Positions 51,722 through 60,016 of a stretch of 64,000 nucleotides of DNA are shown here, piece after piece. This stretch comes from JAUQQI01 sp042408785 (lineage in GTDB: Bacteria > Chloroflexota > Dehalococcoidia > JAUQQI01): NCBI GenBank assembly GCA_042408785.1, contig JBHOQU010000127.1:1-64000 (forward strand), in the 5' to 3' direction. A model generated the notes under the pieces. It had not been told where the DNA came from, ran no database searches, and saw only the letters and a list, made by a program, of their open reading frames with translations. Numbering within the stretch: the first letter of the stretch is position 1; each line of letters opens with the position of its first letter. Position numbers and translations under genes: made by a program.

Positions 51722-52478
51722 AAAGGCCCAGGCCGCCCGGAAAGCCCCGGCGGCCGCCGGTTTACAGCCCAAATACCGGCGGATCCTCCTCAAGCTGAGC
51801 GGGGAGGCCCTGATGGGCGACCTGCCCTTTGGGGTTGACCCGGAAACCATCCGGTCCATCACCGCCCAGCTCAAGCGGGTGCACGAGCTCGGGGTCGAGG
51901 TGGCCATCGTGGTCGGCGGCGGAAACTTCTGGCGGGGCTCCGATGCCAGCCGGCTCCTCGGGATGGACCAGGCCACCGCCGACTACGCCGGGATGCTGGC
52001 AACCATCATCAACGCCCTGGTTCTGCAGGATGCCCTGGAGAAGGACGGGGTTTATACCCGGGTTCAGAGCGCCTTGGATATCCACAAGGTGGCCGAACCG
52101 TACATTCGGCGACGGGCGATCCGCCACCTGGAAAAGGGCCGGATTGTCATCTTTGCGGCCGGGACCGGCAACCCCTTCATGACCACCGACACGGCCGCCG
52201 CCCTGCGGGCCCTGGAGATTGGGGCCGATGTACTGCTCATGGCCAAGAACCGGGTTGACGGCGTCTACGAAGACGACCCCCGCCGCAACCCCGCCGCCCG
52301 CAAGTTCGACTATCTCTCCTATATCGACGCCCTCAACCTGCGCCTTCAGGTTATGGACAGCACCGCCCTTTCCCTCTGCATGGAGAACCGGCTGCCCATC
52401 GTGGTCTTCAACCTTCAGCAGCCGGGGAACATCGAACGGGTCGTTATGGGGGAGCCCATCGGGACGCTGGTTTCCTAA
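51702..52478 (+). CDS. pyrH: UMP kinase
   Basis: 258 residues; phosphorylates UMP to UDP with ATP, hexameric amino-acid-kinase fold. A 25-residue N-terminal extension precedes the family start YRRILLKLSGEALMG. Then VVGGGNFWRGSDA near 72, TADYAGMLATIINALVLQ near 95, FAAGTGNPFMTTDTAAALRA near 150, and LMAKNRVDGVYEDDPR near 180. ATG 51702 overlaps the tsf end by 20 bases and is preceded by AAGGTCAGG. UTP/GTP control sites cannot be checked by eye. Confidence 0.95.
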   Translation: MSLGESEKAQAARKAPAAAGLQPKYRRILLKLSGEALMGDLPFGVDPETIRSITAQLKRVHELGVEVAIVVGGGNFWRGSDASRLLGMDQATADYAGMLATIINALVLQDALEKDGVYTRVQSALDIHKVAEPYIRRRAIRHLEKGRIVIFAAGTGNPFMTTDTAAALRALEIGADVLLMAKNRVDGVYEDDPRRNPAARKFDYLSYIDALNLRLQVMDSTALSLCMENRLPIVVFNLQQPGNIERVVMGEPIGTLVS

Positions 52479-52495
52479 GCCGGGGGTGTTCGGCA

Positions 52496-53053
52496 TTGAT
52501 CGAGGACGTCCTAAAAGAAGCTGAGGCGAAAATGCAGAAGGCCATCGAGGCGGCCCGCCGGGAGCTGGTGAGCATCCGAACCGGCCGGGCCTCACCCGCC
52601 CTGGTAGAGCGGCTGCCCGTGGACTACTACGGGCAGCCCACCCCCCTCATGCAGCTCTCAACCATCACCGTTCCGGAACCCCGACTGCTGGTGATCCAGC
52701 CCTTCGACCCCAACGCCATCCCCATGATTGAGAAGGCCATAATGAAGTCGGAGCTGGGCCTCAATCCGAGCAACGACGGCCGGGTGATCCGGATCGTGCT
52801 GCCCCAGCTCACGGAGGAGCGGCGGCGGGAACTGGTCAGGCTGGTCCACCGCAAGGTCGAGGAGTTCCGGGTCGCCGTCCGGAACGTCCGGCGGGAGGCC
52901 CTGGAGGACTTGAGGGAGCTGGAGAAAGAAAAGCTCATCTCTCAGGACGAGCACCGGCGGGCCCAGGACCGCCTTCAGAAGCTCACGGATAAATACATCG
53001 GCCTCCTCGACAACCTCGAGAAGGAAAAAGAGAAAGAGATTCTCGAAGAATGA
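52496..53053 (+). CDS. frr: ribosome recycling factor
   Basis: 185 residues, normal length. Splits the post-termination complex with EF-G. Motifs: ELVSIRTGRASPALVERLPVDYYG near 24, PLMQLSTITVPEPRLLVIQPFD near 50, GLNPSNDGRVIRIVLPQLTEERR near 85 and the C-terminal long helix to EKEKEKEILEE. A TTG start at 52496 with GGGGGTG upstream. Stop overlaps uppS as ATGA. Confidence 0.97.
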   Translation: MIEDVLKEAEAKMQKAIEAARRELVSIRTGRASPALVERLPVDYYGQPTPLMQLSTITVPEPRLLVIQPFDPNAIPMIEKAIMKSELGLNPSNDGRVIRIVLPQLTEERRRELVRLVHRKVEEFRVAVRNVRREALEDLRELEKEKLISQDEHRRAQDRLQKLTDKYIGLLDNLEKEKEKEILEE

Positions 53054-53793
53054 TCGGGCAGCAGGTGCGCACCCAGGCCCTGGAGCGGCCGGTGCCGGCG
53101 CGCATCCCGTGCCATGTGGCCATCATCATGGACGGCAACGGCCGGTGGGCCCTGCGGCGGGGCCTGCCCCGGCTGGCGGGACACCGGGCGGGGACCGAAA
53201 ACATCCGCCGGGTCATCGAGTGCTTCGCCCGCCACGGCGTGAAGTATCTTACCCTCTACGCCTTCTCCACGGAGAACTGGTCCCGACCGGAGGAGGAGGT
53301 CCAGGGCCTGATGGAAATCTTAAAAGAGGTCCTGGACCGGGAGGTCGAAAACCTCCACCGGCAGGGGGCCCGGCTGTTGCACATCGGCAACCTGGAGGTT
53401 TTAGCCCCGGAGCTTCAGGCTGCCGTCCGCCGGGCCATCGACCTGACGAAGGATAACGACCGGATCACCGTGGCCGTGGCCTTTAACTACGGCGGCCGGG
53501 CCGAAATCCTGGACGCCGTCCGCCGGATCATCGCCGCCGGGGTCAGGCCCGAAGAGGTAACCGAGGAGCTTTTTGCCAGCTACCTTCACACGGCCGGCCT
53601 GCCCGACCCCGACCTGATCATCCGGACGGCCGGGGAACAGCGGCTCAGCAACTTTCTCATCTGGCAGGCCGCCTACGCCGAGTATTACTTTACGCCCGTC
53701 CTCTGGCCCGACTTCGACGAGGCCGAAGTCGCCCGGGCCCTGGAAGCCTACGCCCGCCGGGAGCGGCGCTTCGGCGGCCTCGCCCCCCGCTGA
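53050..53793 (+). CDS. uppS: undecaprenyl diphosphate synthase (isoprenyl transferase)
   Basis: 247 residues. Makes the C55 (or other long cis) prenyl carrier for peptidoglycan and the polysaccharide made by the 11-28 kb operon. Motifs: AIIMDGNGRWALRRGLPRLAGHRAG near 20 (Asp catalytic, NGRW), LTLYAFSTENWSRPEEEV near 68, FNYGGRAEILDAVRRI near 145 and PDPDLIIRTAGEQRLSNFLIWQAAYAEYYF near 190. Last gene of the rpsB operon; the next gene is convergent, 2 bases between stops. cdsA and dxr, which often follow, are absent. Confidence 0.96.
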   Translation: MIGQQVRTQALERPVPARIPCHVAIIMDGNGRWALRRGLPRLAGHRAGTENIRRVIECFARHGVKYLTLYAFSTENWSRPEEEVQGLMEILKEVLDREVENLHRQGARLLHIGNLEVLAPELQAAVRRAIDLTKDNDRITVAVAFNYGGRAEILDAVRRIIAAGVRPEEVTEELFASYLHTAGLPDPDLIIRTAGEQRLSNFLIWQAAYAEYYFTPVLWPDFDEAEVARALEAYARRERRFGGLAPR

Positions 53794-53795
53794 AG

Positions 53796-54932
53796 CTACC
53801 CGGGGACCCGGCCCAGCCGGCCGAGGCTGAAAAAGCCGACGTCGTGGCGGCTCCGGCCCTCGGTAATCAGGTCGGCGGCAACCTCCCCGATGACCGGCCC
53901 GAACTTAAACCCGTGGCCCGAGCAGGGGCTTACAATAAGCACCTGGGGGTGGGCCGGGTGGAAGTCGATCAGAAAGTGGTGGTCGGGGGTATTGGTGTAA
54001 AGACAGACGGCGGCCAGCTGGAGGGGACCATCGGCATCGGGCAGGTAGCGCCGAAGCAGTTCCCGGACGGCCTCGACCTCGGGTTCTTTAACTTCCCGGT
54101 CCACCAAATCGGGGTCGACCACCTCGCCCCCGTGGTGGCGGGCGCTTTTAACCCCCTCGCCCAGGTCGGGGATGCCGTAAAAGTGGGCCCCCGGGGCGTA
54201 TTCGACAATAAGTACGGGCAGCCTTCCCGGCCGGAACTGCTCCCGGTTTGCCCGGGGCCCAAACCACAACATCACCTGCCGCTCCACCTCCAGGGGCAGT
54301 TCCGGCAGGAGCCTGGGTGCCCAGGGTCCGGCGGCAATCACCAGCCGCCCGGCCCGGTACTCGGCCCCGGCCGACCGCACCCGCACCCCGGAGCCGTCGG
54401 CCTGCCAGCCGACAACCCTTTCGCCGAACTTTAAGCGGGCCCCATGCCGCCGGGCGAGGCCCAGCAGGGTCTCGACGGCCGCCTCCGGGAAGAGCACCCC
54501 GGCCCGAGGCTCCCAAACCCCCACCATTTCCGGGTCCGGACGCAGGGCGGGGAAACGGGCCCGAATCTCCTCGGCCGAAAGGGTTTCGTGGGCCAGGCCG
54601 TAGGTGCGGGCGCTTAAAAGGCTGCCCGAAACCAGCTCCCCGTCCGGCGGGCCCAAATTAAGGCCGCCGGTCTGCAAAAAGAGCCGGCGGCCCGATTCGG
54701 CCTCCAGTTCGGCCCACAGCTCGTAGGCCCGGCGAACCAGGGGCACGTAAACCGGGTGCTCGTAGTAGGCCTCCCGGATGATCCTGGAGCGGCCGTGGGA
54801 GGAGCCCACCCAGTGGGGCGGCCTGAGCCAGTCGAGGCCCAGCACCCCCACGCCCCGCCGGGCCAGGTGGTAGGCGGTGGCGCTCCCCATAATCCCGAGC
54901 CCAAGGACTATCACATCGAAGGACCCATTCAT
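53796..54932 (-). CDS. monomeric sarcosine oxidase/N-methyltryptophan oxidase-like flavoenzyme
   Basis: 378 residues from ATG 54932 (GGGAGGGGAG upstream). FAD-dependent oxidase of N-methyl or other secondary amino acids. FAD motif VIVLGLGIMGSATAYHLARRG near residue 7; SHGRSRIIREAYYEHPVYVPL near 45; substrate-site residues in HFYGIPDLGEGVKSARHHGG near 255; a covalent-flavin-type Cys in VCLYTNTPDHHFLID near 305; and the closing SGHGFKFGPVIGEVAADL near 335, all matching monomeric sarcosine oxidase. Sits 15 bases downstream of a DapA-superfamily gene. Deduced function: imino/N-methyl amino acid breakdown, possibly with the D-aminoacylase elsewhere (speculative). Confidence 0.83.
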   Translation of the reverse strand: MNGSFDVIVLGLGIMGSATAYHLARRGVGVLGLDWLRPPHWVGSSHGRSRIIREAYYEHPVYVPLVRRAYELWAELEAESGRRLFLQTGGLNLGPPDGELVSGSLLSARTYGLAHETLSAEEIRARFPALRPDPEMVGVWEPRAGVLFPEAAVETLLGLARRHGARLKFGERVVGWQADGSGVRVRSAGAEYRAGRLVIAAGPWAPRLLPELPLEVERQVMLWFGPRANREQFRPGRLPVLIVEYAPGAHFYGIPDLGEGVKSARHHGGEVVDPDLVDREVKEPEVEAVRELLRRYLPDADGPLQLAAVCLYTNTPDHHFLIDFHPAHPQVLIVSPCSGHGFKFGPVIGEVAADLITEGRSRHDVGFFSLGRLGRVPG

Positions 54933-54946
54933 TGACTCCCCTCCCT

Positions 54947-55846
54947 TCAGTAGGCGAGGCCAAGGCGTTCGACCAGCCGGTCGAGTTCGGCCCACGTTTC
55001 CGGGTCGGGAAGCTGGGCCGGTCGGCGGAGGCGGGCCGACCTTATCACCCCCCGCCGCCGGAGGATTTCTTTGCGGATGGCCAGGCCGATGCCAGGCTGG
55101 GCCTCGAATTTGATCAGGGGGAGGTATTTATAAAACACGGCTTCGGCACCGTCCCGGTCTCCCTCCCGGAAGCGGCCGTAAATCTCAACGAGGACCTCCG
55201 GAAACCCGAATCCGGTCATGATTCCCCGGGCACCCCGGCAGAGCTCCTCGTAAAAATAGAGCCCCCCAAGGCCGCCGAAAAGGCCGAGCCGGTCGGCCGA
55301 AAGTTTCCGAATGGCGGTGAACTTGGGCGGAGTGGGCTGGGCCTCCACCTTGGCGTAGGCCACGCCCCGGATCTCGGCCAGCCGGGCGATGAGGGCCGCG
55401 GGCATGTTCACCCCGGTGGTCACGGGCTCATCCTGGACCACGATGGGGATGTTTACCGCCTCGGCCACCGCCCGGTAATACTCGTAAATGCCCTCGGCAT
55501 CGGGCCGGATAACGTAGGGGGGCATAACCAGCAGGGCATCGGCCCCGGCGGCCTCGGCCGCCCGGCTTAAGTCCACCGCCACCTCAAACCCCGAATGGCC
55601 CGTCCCCACCACCACCGGCACCCGGCCCCGAGCCTGGTCAACGACCACCTCGACCACCCGCTGCCGCTCCCCATCCGAAAGCTTGTGCACCTCCCCGGCG
55701 ATCCCCAGCACCGTCAGGCCGTGGCAGCCCCTTTCGATGAAGAACTCTACCAGGCTACGCAGGCTTTCCTCGTCAATCCGGCCTTCATCGTCGAAGGGTG
55801 TAACCAGGATGGGAAGCACCCCGGCCAGGCCGCTGCTGCCGCTCAT
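54947..55846 (-). CDS. DapA/NanA-superfamily lyase-like protein
   Basis: 299 residues from ATG 55846 (CCGGAGGTGAG upstream). Class I aldolase-type (beta/alpha)8 fold of dihydrodipicolinate synthase/N-acetylneuraminate lyase. Schiff-base Lys166 in GVAYAKVEAQ and MPPYVIRPDAEGIYEYYRAV near 109 are present. Not a typical DapA: the catalytic Tyr of YNVP is replaced (IVVQDEPVTTG near 134), and the TTGE loop reads GIAGE. So it may act on another keto acid or carry out a different cleavage. It lies between a small protein gene and a sarcosine-oxidase-like gene, co-oriented. Confidence 0.78.
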   Translation of the reverse strand: MSGSSGLAGVLPILVTPFDDEGRIDEESLRSLVEFFIERGCHGLTVLGIAGEVHKLSDGERQRVVEVVVDQARGRVPVVVGTGHSGFEVAVDLSRAAEAAGADALLVMPPYVIRPDAEGIYEYYRAVAEAVNIPIVVQDEPVTTGVNMPAALIARLAEIRGVAYAKVEAQPTPPKFTAIRKLSADRLGLFGGLGGLYFYEELCRGARGIMTGFGFPEVLVEIYGRFREGDRDGAEAVFYKYLPLIKFEAQPGIGLAIRKEILRRRGVIRSARLRRPAQLPDPETWAELDRLVERLGLAY

Positions 55847-55850
55847 CGTC

Positions 55851-56057
55851 TCACCTCCGGGCAGAAGTCTGGGCCCTGGCCCCACCCATAATGTGGAGCC
55901 AGGCGTAAAGCAGTCCCTCCCTGGCGAGCAATTCCTCCAGGGCAAGCAGGGTTGACCGGCGCCGCCGGCGGGAAAGAACGAGCCGCTTGAGTTCGCCCAG
56001 GGCCAGGGTACCGTCCGACCTGCGGGCCGCCCTAATGAGCCGTTCGGCCTCGGTCAT
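55851..56057 (-). CDS. small uncharacterised protein
   Basis: 68 residues from ATG 56057, preceded by AGGGAGAG. Composition Leu/Arg-rich with a basic run (RLVLSRRRRRSTLLALEELLA), predicted helical; no family recognised. Its TGA (55853-55851) falls in the Shine-Dalgarno of the DapA-like gene (start 55846), as in coupled operons. A further upstream start (56144) is possible. Could be a small regulatory or assembly partner, or a coding artefact. Confidence 0.45.
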   Translation of the reverse strand: MTEAERLIRAARRSDGTLALGELKRLVLSRRRRRSTLLALEELLAREGLLYAWLHIMGGARAQTSARR

Positions 56058-56113
56058 CGTCTCTCCCTGCGGGGCCGGGTTCACCCGGTCGATATGAAAT
56101 AGGGGATGCAGCA

Positions 56114-56200
56114 ATGCCGCCGGACTTCGGCACATTACTGGCAATCGGCCTGCTCATTGCCCTCTTTTGCCTTTCGGCGGGTAGGCCCAGGTCCCGCTAA
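56114..56200 (+). CDS. possible 28-residue membrane peptide
   Basis: ATG 56114 after GGGGA; encodes one hydrophobic segment (TLLAIGLLIALFCL) and a basic end. It overlaps the convergent PIG-L stop by 4 bases. It may be a genuine small membrane protein, but it is too short to judge, and its codons are not diagnostic. Confidence 0.25.
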   Translation: MPPDFGTLLAIGLLIALFCLSAGRPRSR

Positions 56201-56886
56201 ACCAGGCGGATGCGGCGGAAGGCCTCGGCGTAGGGCATTCCCGCAACCTTACCCACCTCCTCCGCCCAGCGGGTGACGAACTCGTGGACGGGCCGCTCCC
56301 CGATCTGGCTGCGGTGGGCCCGCAGGGCCCGAATCTTCAGCTCCAAGGTCTCCGAGATGTCCACGAAGAAGTTGGGCTCCCGGGGCCCCGAAAGGTAAAC
56401 CTCTTCCACGGTGTGAACGTCGAGGCCCTGCTTTAAGAGCTCGGGGAAGGTGGGACGGTTGCGGGCGGCCGGAAAGACCGCCGCCAGGACGGCCTCCCCG
56501 GCGGCGACGTGGTCGGGGTGGTTAACATACCGGTCGGCCAGGTAGCGGGCGGTCGGGTCGGGACAGACCACCCACTGGGGCCGGTAAAGGCGGATAATTT
56601 TGACCAGCTCCCGCCGAAGCTCGATGGTGGGCTGAAGGACCCCATCCTCGTAGCCCAGGAAAAGAACCTCTTTCACGCCGAGAATGCGGGCGGCCTCCCG
56701 CTGCTCCTCAACCCGGAGCCGGGCGAGCCGCTCGCCCGCCAGCTCAATGTCCTCCGTTCCCTTACTGCCGTCGGTGATGATAACGTACATTACCTCACGC
56801 CCCTCCCGGGCCCAGCGGGCAAAGGTCCCGCCGGCCCCAAACTCGGGGTCGTCGGGGTGGGCGAAAATTCCCATAACGTCGACCAT
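56197..56886 (-). CDS. PIG-L/LmbE-family deacetylase
   Basis: 229 residues from ATG 56886. Zn-dependent N-deacetylase family (includes BshB, MshB, PIG-L). Zn site AHPDDPEFGAGG near residue 9 and the second His in NHPDHVAAGEAV near 120. Characterised substrates are N-acetylglucosaminyl compounds. The longer frame starts at 56919, but the -10 TATAAT (56923-56918) overlaps that ATG, so the start at 56886, with GAGGG upstream, is preferred. Substrate unknown: bacillithiol-type or mycothiol-type thiol synthesis would need partner genes not seen here. Confidence 0.87.
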   Translation of the reverse strand: MVDVMGIFAHPDDPEFGAGGTFARWAREGREVMYVIITDGSKGTEDIELAGERLARLRVEEQREAARILGVKEVLFLGYEDGVLQPTIELRRELVKIIRLYRPQWVVCPDPTARYLADRYVNHPDHVAAGEAVLAAVFPAARNRPTFPELLKQGLDVHTVEEVYLSGPREPNFFVDISETLELKIRALRAHRSQIGERPVHEFVTRWAEEVGKVAGMPYAEAFRRIRLV

Positions 56887-56917
56887 GCGGACCCTCGTGT
56901 TCAGATTTTCGCTTCCC

Positions 56918-56923
56918 ATTATA
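56918..56923 (-). promoter_or_regulatory. -10 box of the PIG-L gene
   Basis: TATAAT on the minus strand overlapping an upstream in-frame ATG; no TG extension and no convincing -35. Used to choose start 56886. Confidence 0.35.
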
Positions 56924-56946
56924 GCCCATGGGGGCGACCGGGGGTC

Positions 56947-57585
56947 CTATTTCCGCCAGGCAACCAGCACCCCATCCCGGACCGGGATAATACCGGCGAT
57001 GAAGTCGGGATCGGCGAAGACCAGGCGGGTAAGTTCCCGGACACCCCGAGTTGCGGGGTCGTCGGCCTGCTCGTCCCAAACCCGGCCCGACCAGAGGATG
57101 TTGTCCACCAGCATCAGGCCGCCCCGCCGGAGGTGCCTTTTGATAACAGGCAACGACCGCGGGTAGTCCGGCTTCTCGATGTCGTTAAAGACCAGGTCGA
57201 ACTCGCCGGGGGTGCGGTCAAGCTCGGCAACGGCCTCGGCAACCCGGAACCGGACCAGGTCCGCCAGGCCCAGCTGGCCCAGGTAGTCCTGGGCCTGGCG
57301 GGAAAGCTCCGCATCCCAGACCACGTGGTAAACCTCCCCGCCCCCGTTGTCCCGGACGGCCAGGGCCAGCCAGGCGGTGGAGTAACCGAAGCCGGAGCCG
57401 AGCTCGAACACCCGCCGAGCACCGACCATGCGGCCCAGCAGGTAAAAGAGCTGGCCGACCACCGGCCCGATGATGGGGAATCCCGTCCGGCGGGCCTGTT
57501 CCTCCATCTCCTGCAGGACCGGGTGGCGGGGCGGCACAAGGCCCTCCAGGTAGGGCATAAGCCGAGGATGGTATAACTCCGCCAT
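56947..57585 (-). CDS. class I SAM-dependent O-methyltransferase (caffeoyl-CoA/catechol type)
   Basis: 212 residues, O-methyltransferase family 3. Motif I VFELGSGFGYSTAWLALAVRD near 59; EFDLVFNDIEKPDYPRSLPVI near 128 with the divalent-metal Asp region; RRGGLMLVDNILWSGRVWDE near 152. Family members are Mg2+-dependent methylators of catechols and similar. The ATG at 57585 has GCGGAGGCG upstream. Substrate unknown. It diverges from hemB across a hairpin-rich gap. Confidence 0.85.
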   Translation of the reverse strand: MAELYHPRLMPYLEGLVPPRHPVLQEMEEQARRTGFPIIGPVVGQLFYLLGRMVGARRVFELGSGFGYSTAWLALAVRDNGGGEVYHVVWDAELSRQAQDYLGQLGLADLVRFRVAEAVAELDRTPGEFDLVFNDIEKPDYPRSLPVIKRHLRRGGLMLVDNILWSGRVWDEQADDPATRGVRELTRLVFADPDFIAGIIPVRDGVLVAWRK

Positions 57586-57636
57586 TGTCGCCTCCGCATT
57601 AGGTTAGCCGTGAGAGTTATATGATATATACTCAGA

Positions 57637-57748
57637 GGGGCGGTGTCCCCCATTGGGACGGAGCCCCTTGTAATAGGCGGAACCTATCGGTCACATAAAA
57701 AATTACGGGGCAAAGACGGGGGCTCCCCGTCGGGCCCAGTGATATCAT
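57637..57748 (+). promoter_or_regulatory. structured gap upstream of hemB
   Basis: Two hairpins: one at 57637-57667 with outer arms GGGGC/GCCCC and inner arms GTCCC/GGGAC around a 3x3 internal loop, and one at 57715-57731 with arms GACGGGG/CCCCGTC and a GCT loop. A TGA-TATCAT extended -10 (57740-57748) lies 18 bases before ATG 57767. The first hairpin may terminate or attenuate; no riboswitch class was matched. Confidence 0.4.
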
Positions 57749-57766
57749 ACTCGGGAGGTCGGGCCG

Positions 57767-58783
57767 ATGCTTGAGGCGATGAGTCTCCGCGGCTCTGTTA
57801 CCGGCGGCTTTCCGGCAGTCCGTCTCCGACGCCTGCGGCGAACCCCGGCGCTTCGGGAACTGGTTCAAGAGACCCGCCTTTCGGTTAAGGACTTTATCTA
57901 CCCCCTCTTTATCACCGAAGGCCGCGGCATCCGCCAGGAGATCGAAAGCATGCCCGGTCAGTACCGCTGGTCCCTGGACCTTCTGCCCGCCGAGGTGGAG
58001 GCCATCGCCCGGCTCGGCATCCGGGCGGTTTTGCTTTTCGGCATCCCGGCCCACAAGGACGAGGTGGGGTCGGGGGCCTGGGCCGAGGACGGCATTATCC
58101 AGCGGGCCGTGAAGGTAATCAAGGGCGTGGTGCCCGAGCTTACGGTTATCTGCGACGTCTGCCTTTGCGAGTACACCAGTCACGGCCACTGCGGGGTCGT
58201 CCGGGACGGCTACGTTCAGAACGACGAAACTTTAGAGCTGCTGGCCCGGACGGCCGTGTCCCAGGCCGCGGCCGGCGCGGACATTGTGGCGCCCTCGGAT
58301 ATGATGGATGGCCGGGTTGGGGCCATCCGCCGGGCCCTGGACGAGGCGGGCTTCGGGCAGGTGGCCATCATGGCCTACAGCGCCAAGTACGCCTCGGCCT
58401 TCTACGGCCCCTTCCGGGAGGCGGCCGGCTCGGCCCCCCAGTTTGGGGACCGCCGGGCCTACCAGATGGACCCGCCCAACGTCCGGGAGGCCCTGCGGGA
58501 GGTCGAGCTGGACGTCGCCGAGGGGGCCGACATTATAATGGTCAAGCCAGCCCTGGCCTACCTGGACGTTATCCGGGCGGCCCGCCAGCGCTTCGACCAT
58601 CCCCTGGCCGCCTACAACGTGAGCGGCGAATACGCCATGGTGAAGGCTGCCGCCCGGAACGGCTGGCTGGACGAGCGGCGGGTCACCCTGGAGATTCTCT
58701 ACGCGATCAAGCGGGCCGGGGCCGACCTGATCATCACCTACCACGCCAAGGACGTGGCCCGGTGGTTGAAGGAAGAAGGCTAA
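57767..58783 (+). CDS. hemB: delta-aminolevulinic acid dehydratase (porphobilinogen synthase)
   Basis: 338 residues; condenses two 5-aminolevulinates to porphobilinogen for heme or corrinoid synthesis. Schiff-base lysines Lys207 (AYSAKYASAFYGPF) and Lys260 (IIMVKPALAYLD). The Zn-type Cys triad is present at Cys132, Cys134 and Cys142 (DVCLCEYTSHGHCG). GGGAGG precedes ATG 57767; ATG 57779 is an alternative. No other heme gene is adjacent. Gap of 66 bases to gltA. Confidence 0.95.
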   Translation: MLEAMSLRGSVTGGFPAVRLRRLRRTPALRELVQETRLSVKDFIYPLFITEGRGIRQEIESMPGQYRWSLDLLPAEVEAIARLGIRAVLLFGIPAHKDEVGSGAWAEDGIIQRAVKVIKGVVPELTVICDVCLCEYTSHGHCGVVRDGYVQNDETLELLARTAVSQAAAGADIVAPSDMMDGRVGAIRRALDEAGFGQVAIMAYSAKYASAFYGPFREAAGSAPQFGDRRAYQMDPPNVREALREVELDVAEGADIIMVKPALAYLDVIRAARQRFDHPLAAYNVSGEYAMVKAAARNGWLDERRVTLEILYAIKRAGADLIITYHAKDVARWLKEEG

Positions 58784-58849
58784 AGGCAACGGGGGCAGGC
58801 CAGGTTTGGTCCTTCCCCGACCAACGCAGACCAGAAGAAGGAGGACCCA

Positions 58850-59995
58850 ATGCCGACCAAAAATACCGGCCTTAAAGGTGTGGTGCTGGGCGAGACCCAG
58901 TCAAGTTACATTGACGGGGACAAAGGCGTACTCCTTTACCGGGGCTACCGGATTGAGGACCTCGCGACCAAGTCCACCTTCGAAGAGGTGGCCTTTCTTC
59001 TGCTGTACGGCCACCTCCCCACCCGGGCCGAGCTGGAGGAGTTCGATGCAACCCTACGGGCCAGCCGGCCAATTCCGGAGGAGGTAGTCCAGGTTATCCG
59101 CCTTGTCAAGCACGCCCACCCGATGGACGTCCTCCGGACGGGAGTCTCGGCCCTGGCCGCCTTCGACCCGGAGGTAAACGACACTTCCGAGGCGGCTACC
59201 CTGCGCAAGGGCATCCGACTTACGGCCCAGGTTCCCACCATCGTGGCCTACCACCACCGGATCCGGCAGGGGCTGGACCCCGTGCCCCCCAACCCCAACC
59301 TGGGCCACGCCGCCAACTTCCTCTGGATGATGTTCGGCCAGGAGCCCCACCCGGAAGATGCCCGGACCCTGGACGTGGACTTCATCCTGCATGCCGAGCA
59401 CGGGGCCAATGCCTCGGCCTTCACCGCCCGGGTAGTCGTCAGCACCATGTCCGATCTGCACTCGGCTATTGTGGCGGCCATCGGCGCCCTTAAAGGCCCG
59501 TGGCACGGCGGTGCGGCCGAGGCGGTGATGCGCATGGCCGAAGAGATCGGGTCGCCCGACCGGGCCGAAGCCTACGTGCGGGAGCGGCTGGCCCGGGGCG
59601 ACCGGGTGATGGGCTTCGGCCACCGGGTCTACAAGGTGGAGGACCCCCGGGCGAGGCTGCTGCGGCCCCTGGCCAAGGAAGTGGCCGAGCGGCGGAACCA
59701 GCCCCACTGGTTCCAGATCCTGCAGAAGGTCGAAGAGGTAATGCGGCCCTACCGGGAGCGGGGCATCTACGTGAACGTGGACTTCTACGCCGGGGTCGTC
59801 TACTACCTGCTGGGCATCCCCGAAGACCTCTTCGTGCCCATCTTCGCCATCGGCCGGGTGCCGGGCTGGGTCTTGCAGTGCATCGAGCAGTACCGGGACG
59901 CCGTCCTCATCCGCCCGCTCCTGGAGTACGTGGGTCCGATGGACCTGGAATATATTCCCATCGACCAGCGGGGTCCGGCCCCGGCCCGCACCTGA
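58850..59995 (+). CDS. citrate synthase family protein (citrate/2-methylcitrate synthase)
   Basis: 381 residues, the short (dimeric) type. Condenses oxaloacetate with acetyl-CoA, or with propionyl-CoA if a methylcitrate synthase. Seen: DGDKGVLLYRGYRIEDLATKS near 24, HAEHGANASAFTARV near 182 (catalytic His), VMGFGHRVYKVEDPRA near 248 (catalytic His) and NVDFYAGVVYYLLGIP near 310 (catalytic Asp), RVPGWVLQCIEQ near 335. AGAAGGAGGA precedes ATG 58850. No other TCA or methylcitrate gene is near, so the substrate is not decided. Confidence 0.94.
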   Translation: MPTKNTGLKGVVLGETQSSYIDGDKGVLLYRGYRIEDLATKSTFEEVAFLLLYGHLPTRAELEEFDATLRASRPIPEEVVQVIRLVKHAHPMDVLRTGVSALAAFDPEVNDTSEAATLRKGIRLTAQVPTIVAYHHRIRQGLDPVPPNPNLGHAANFLWMMFGQEPHPEDARTLDVDFILHAEHGANASAFTARVVVSTMSDLHSAIVAAIGALKGPWHGGAAEAVMRMAEEIGSPDRAEAYVRERLARGDRVMGFGHRVYKVEDPRARLLRPLAKEVAERRNQPHWFQILQKVEEVMRPYRERGIYVNVDFYAGVVYYLLGIPEDLFVPIFAIGRVPGWVLQCIEQYRDAVLIRPLLEYVGPMDLEYIPIDQRGPAPART

Positions 59996-60016
59996 CGCCA
60001 GTCTTGAGGGCCGACG

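Noticed and set aside
57637..57748. Known riboswitch upstream of hemB
   Set aside because: GGGGCAAAGACGGGG at 57707-57721 superficially recalls parts of the c-di-GMP-I motif, but the full conserved core is absent.
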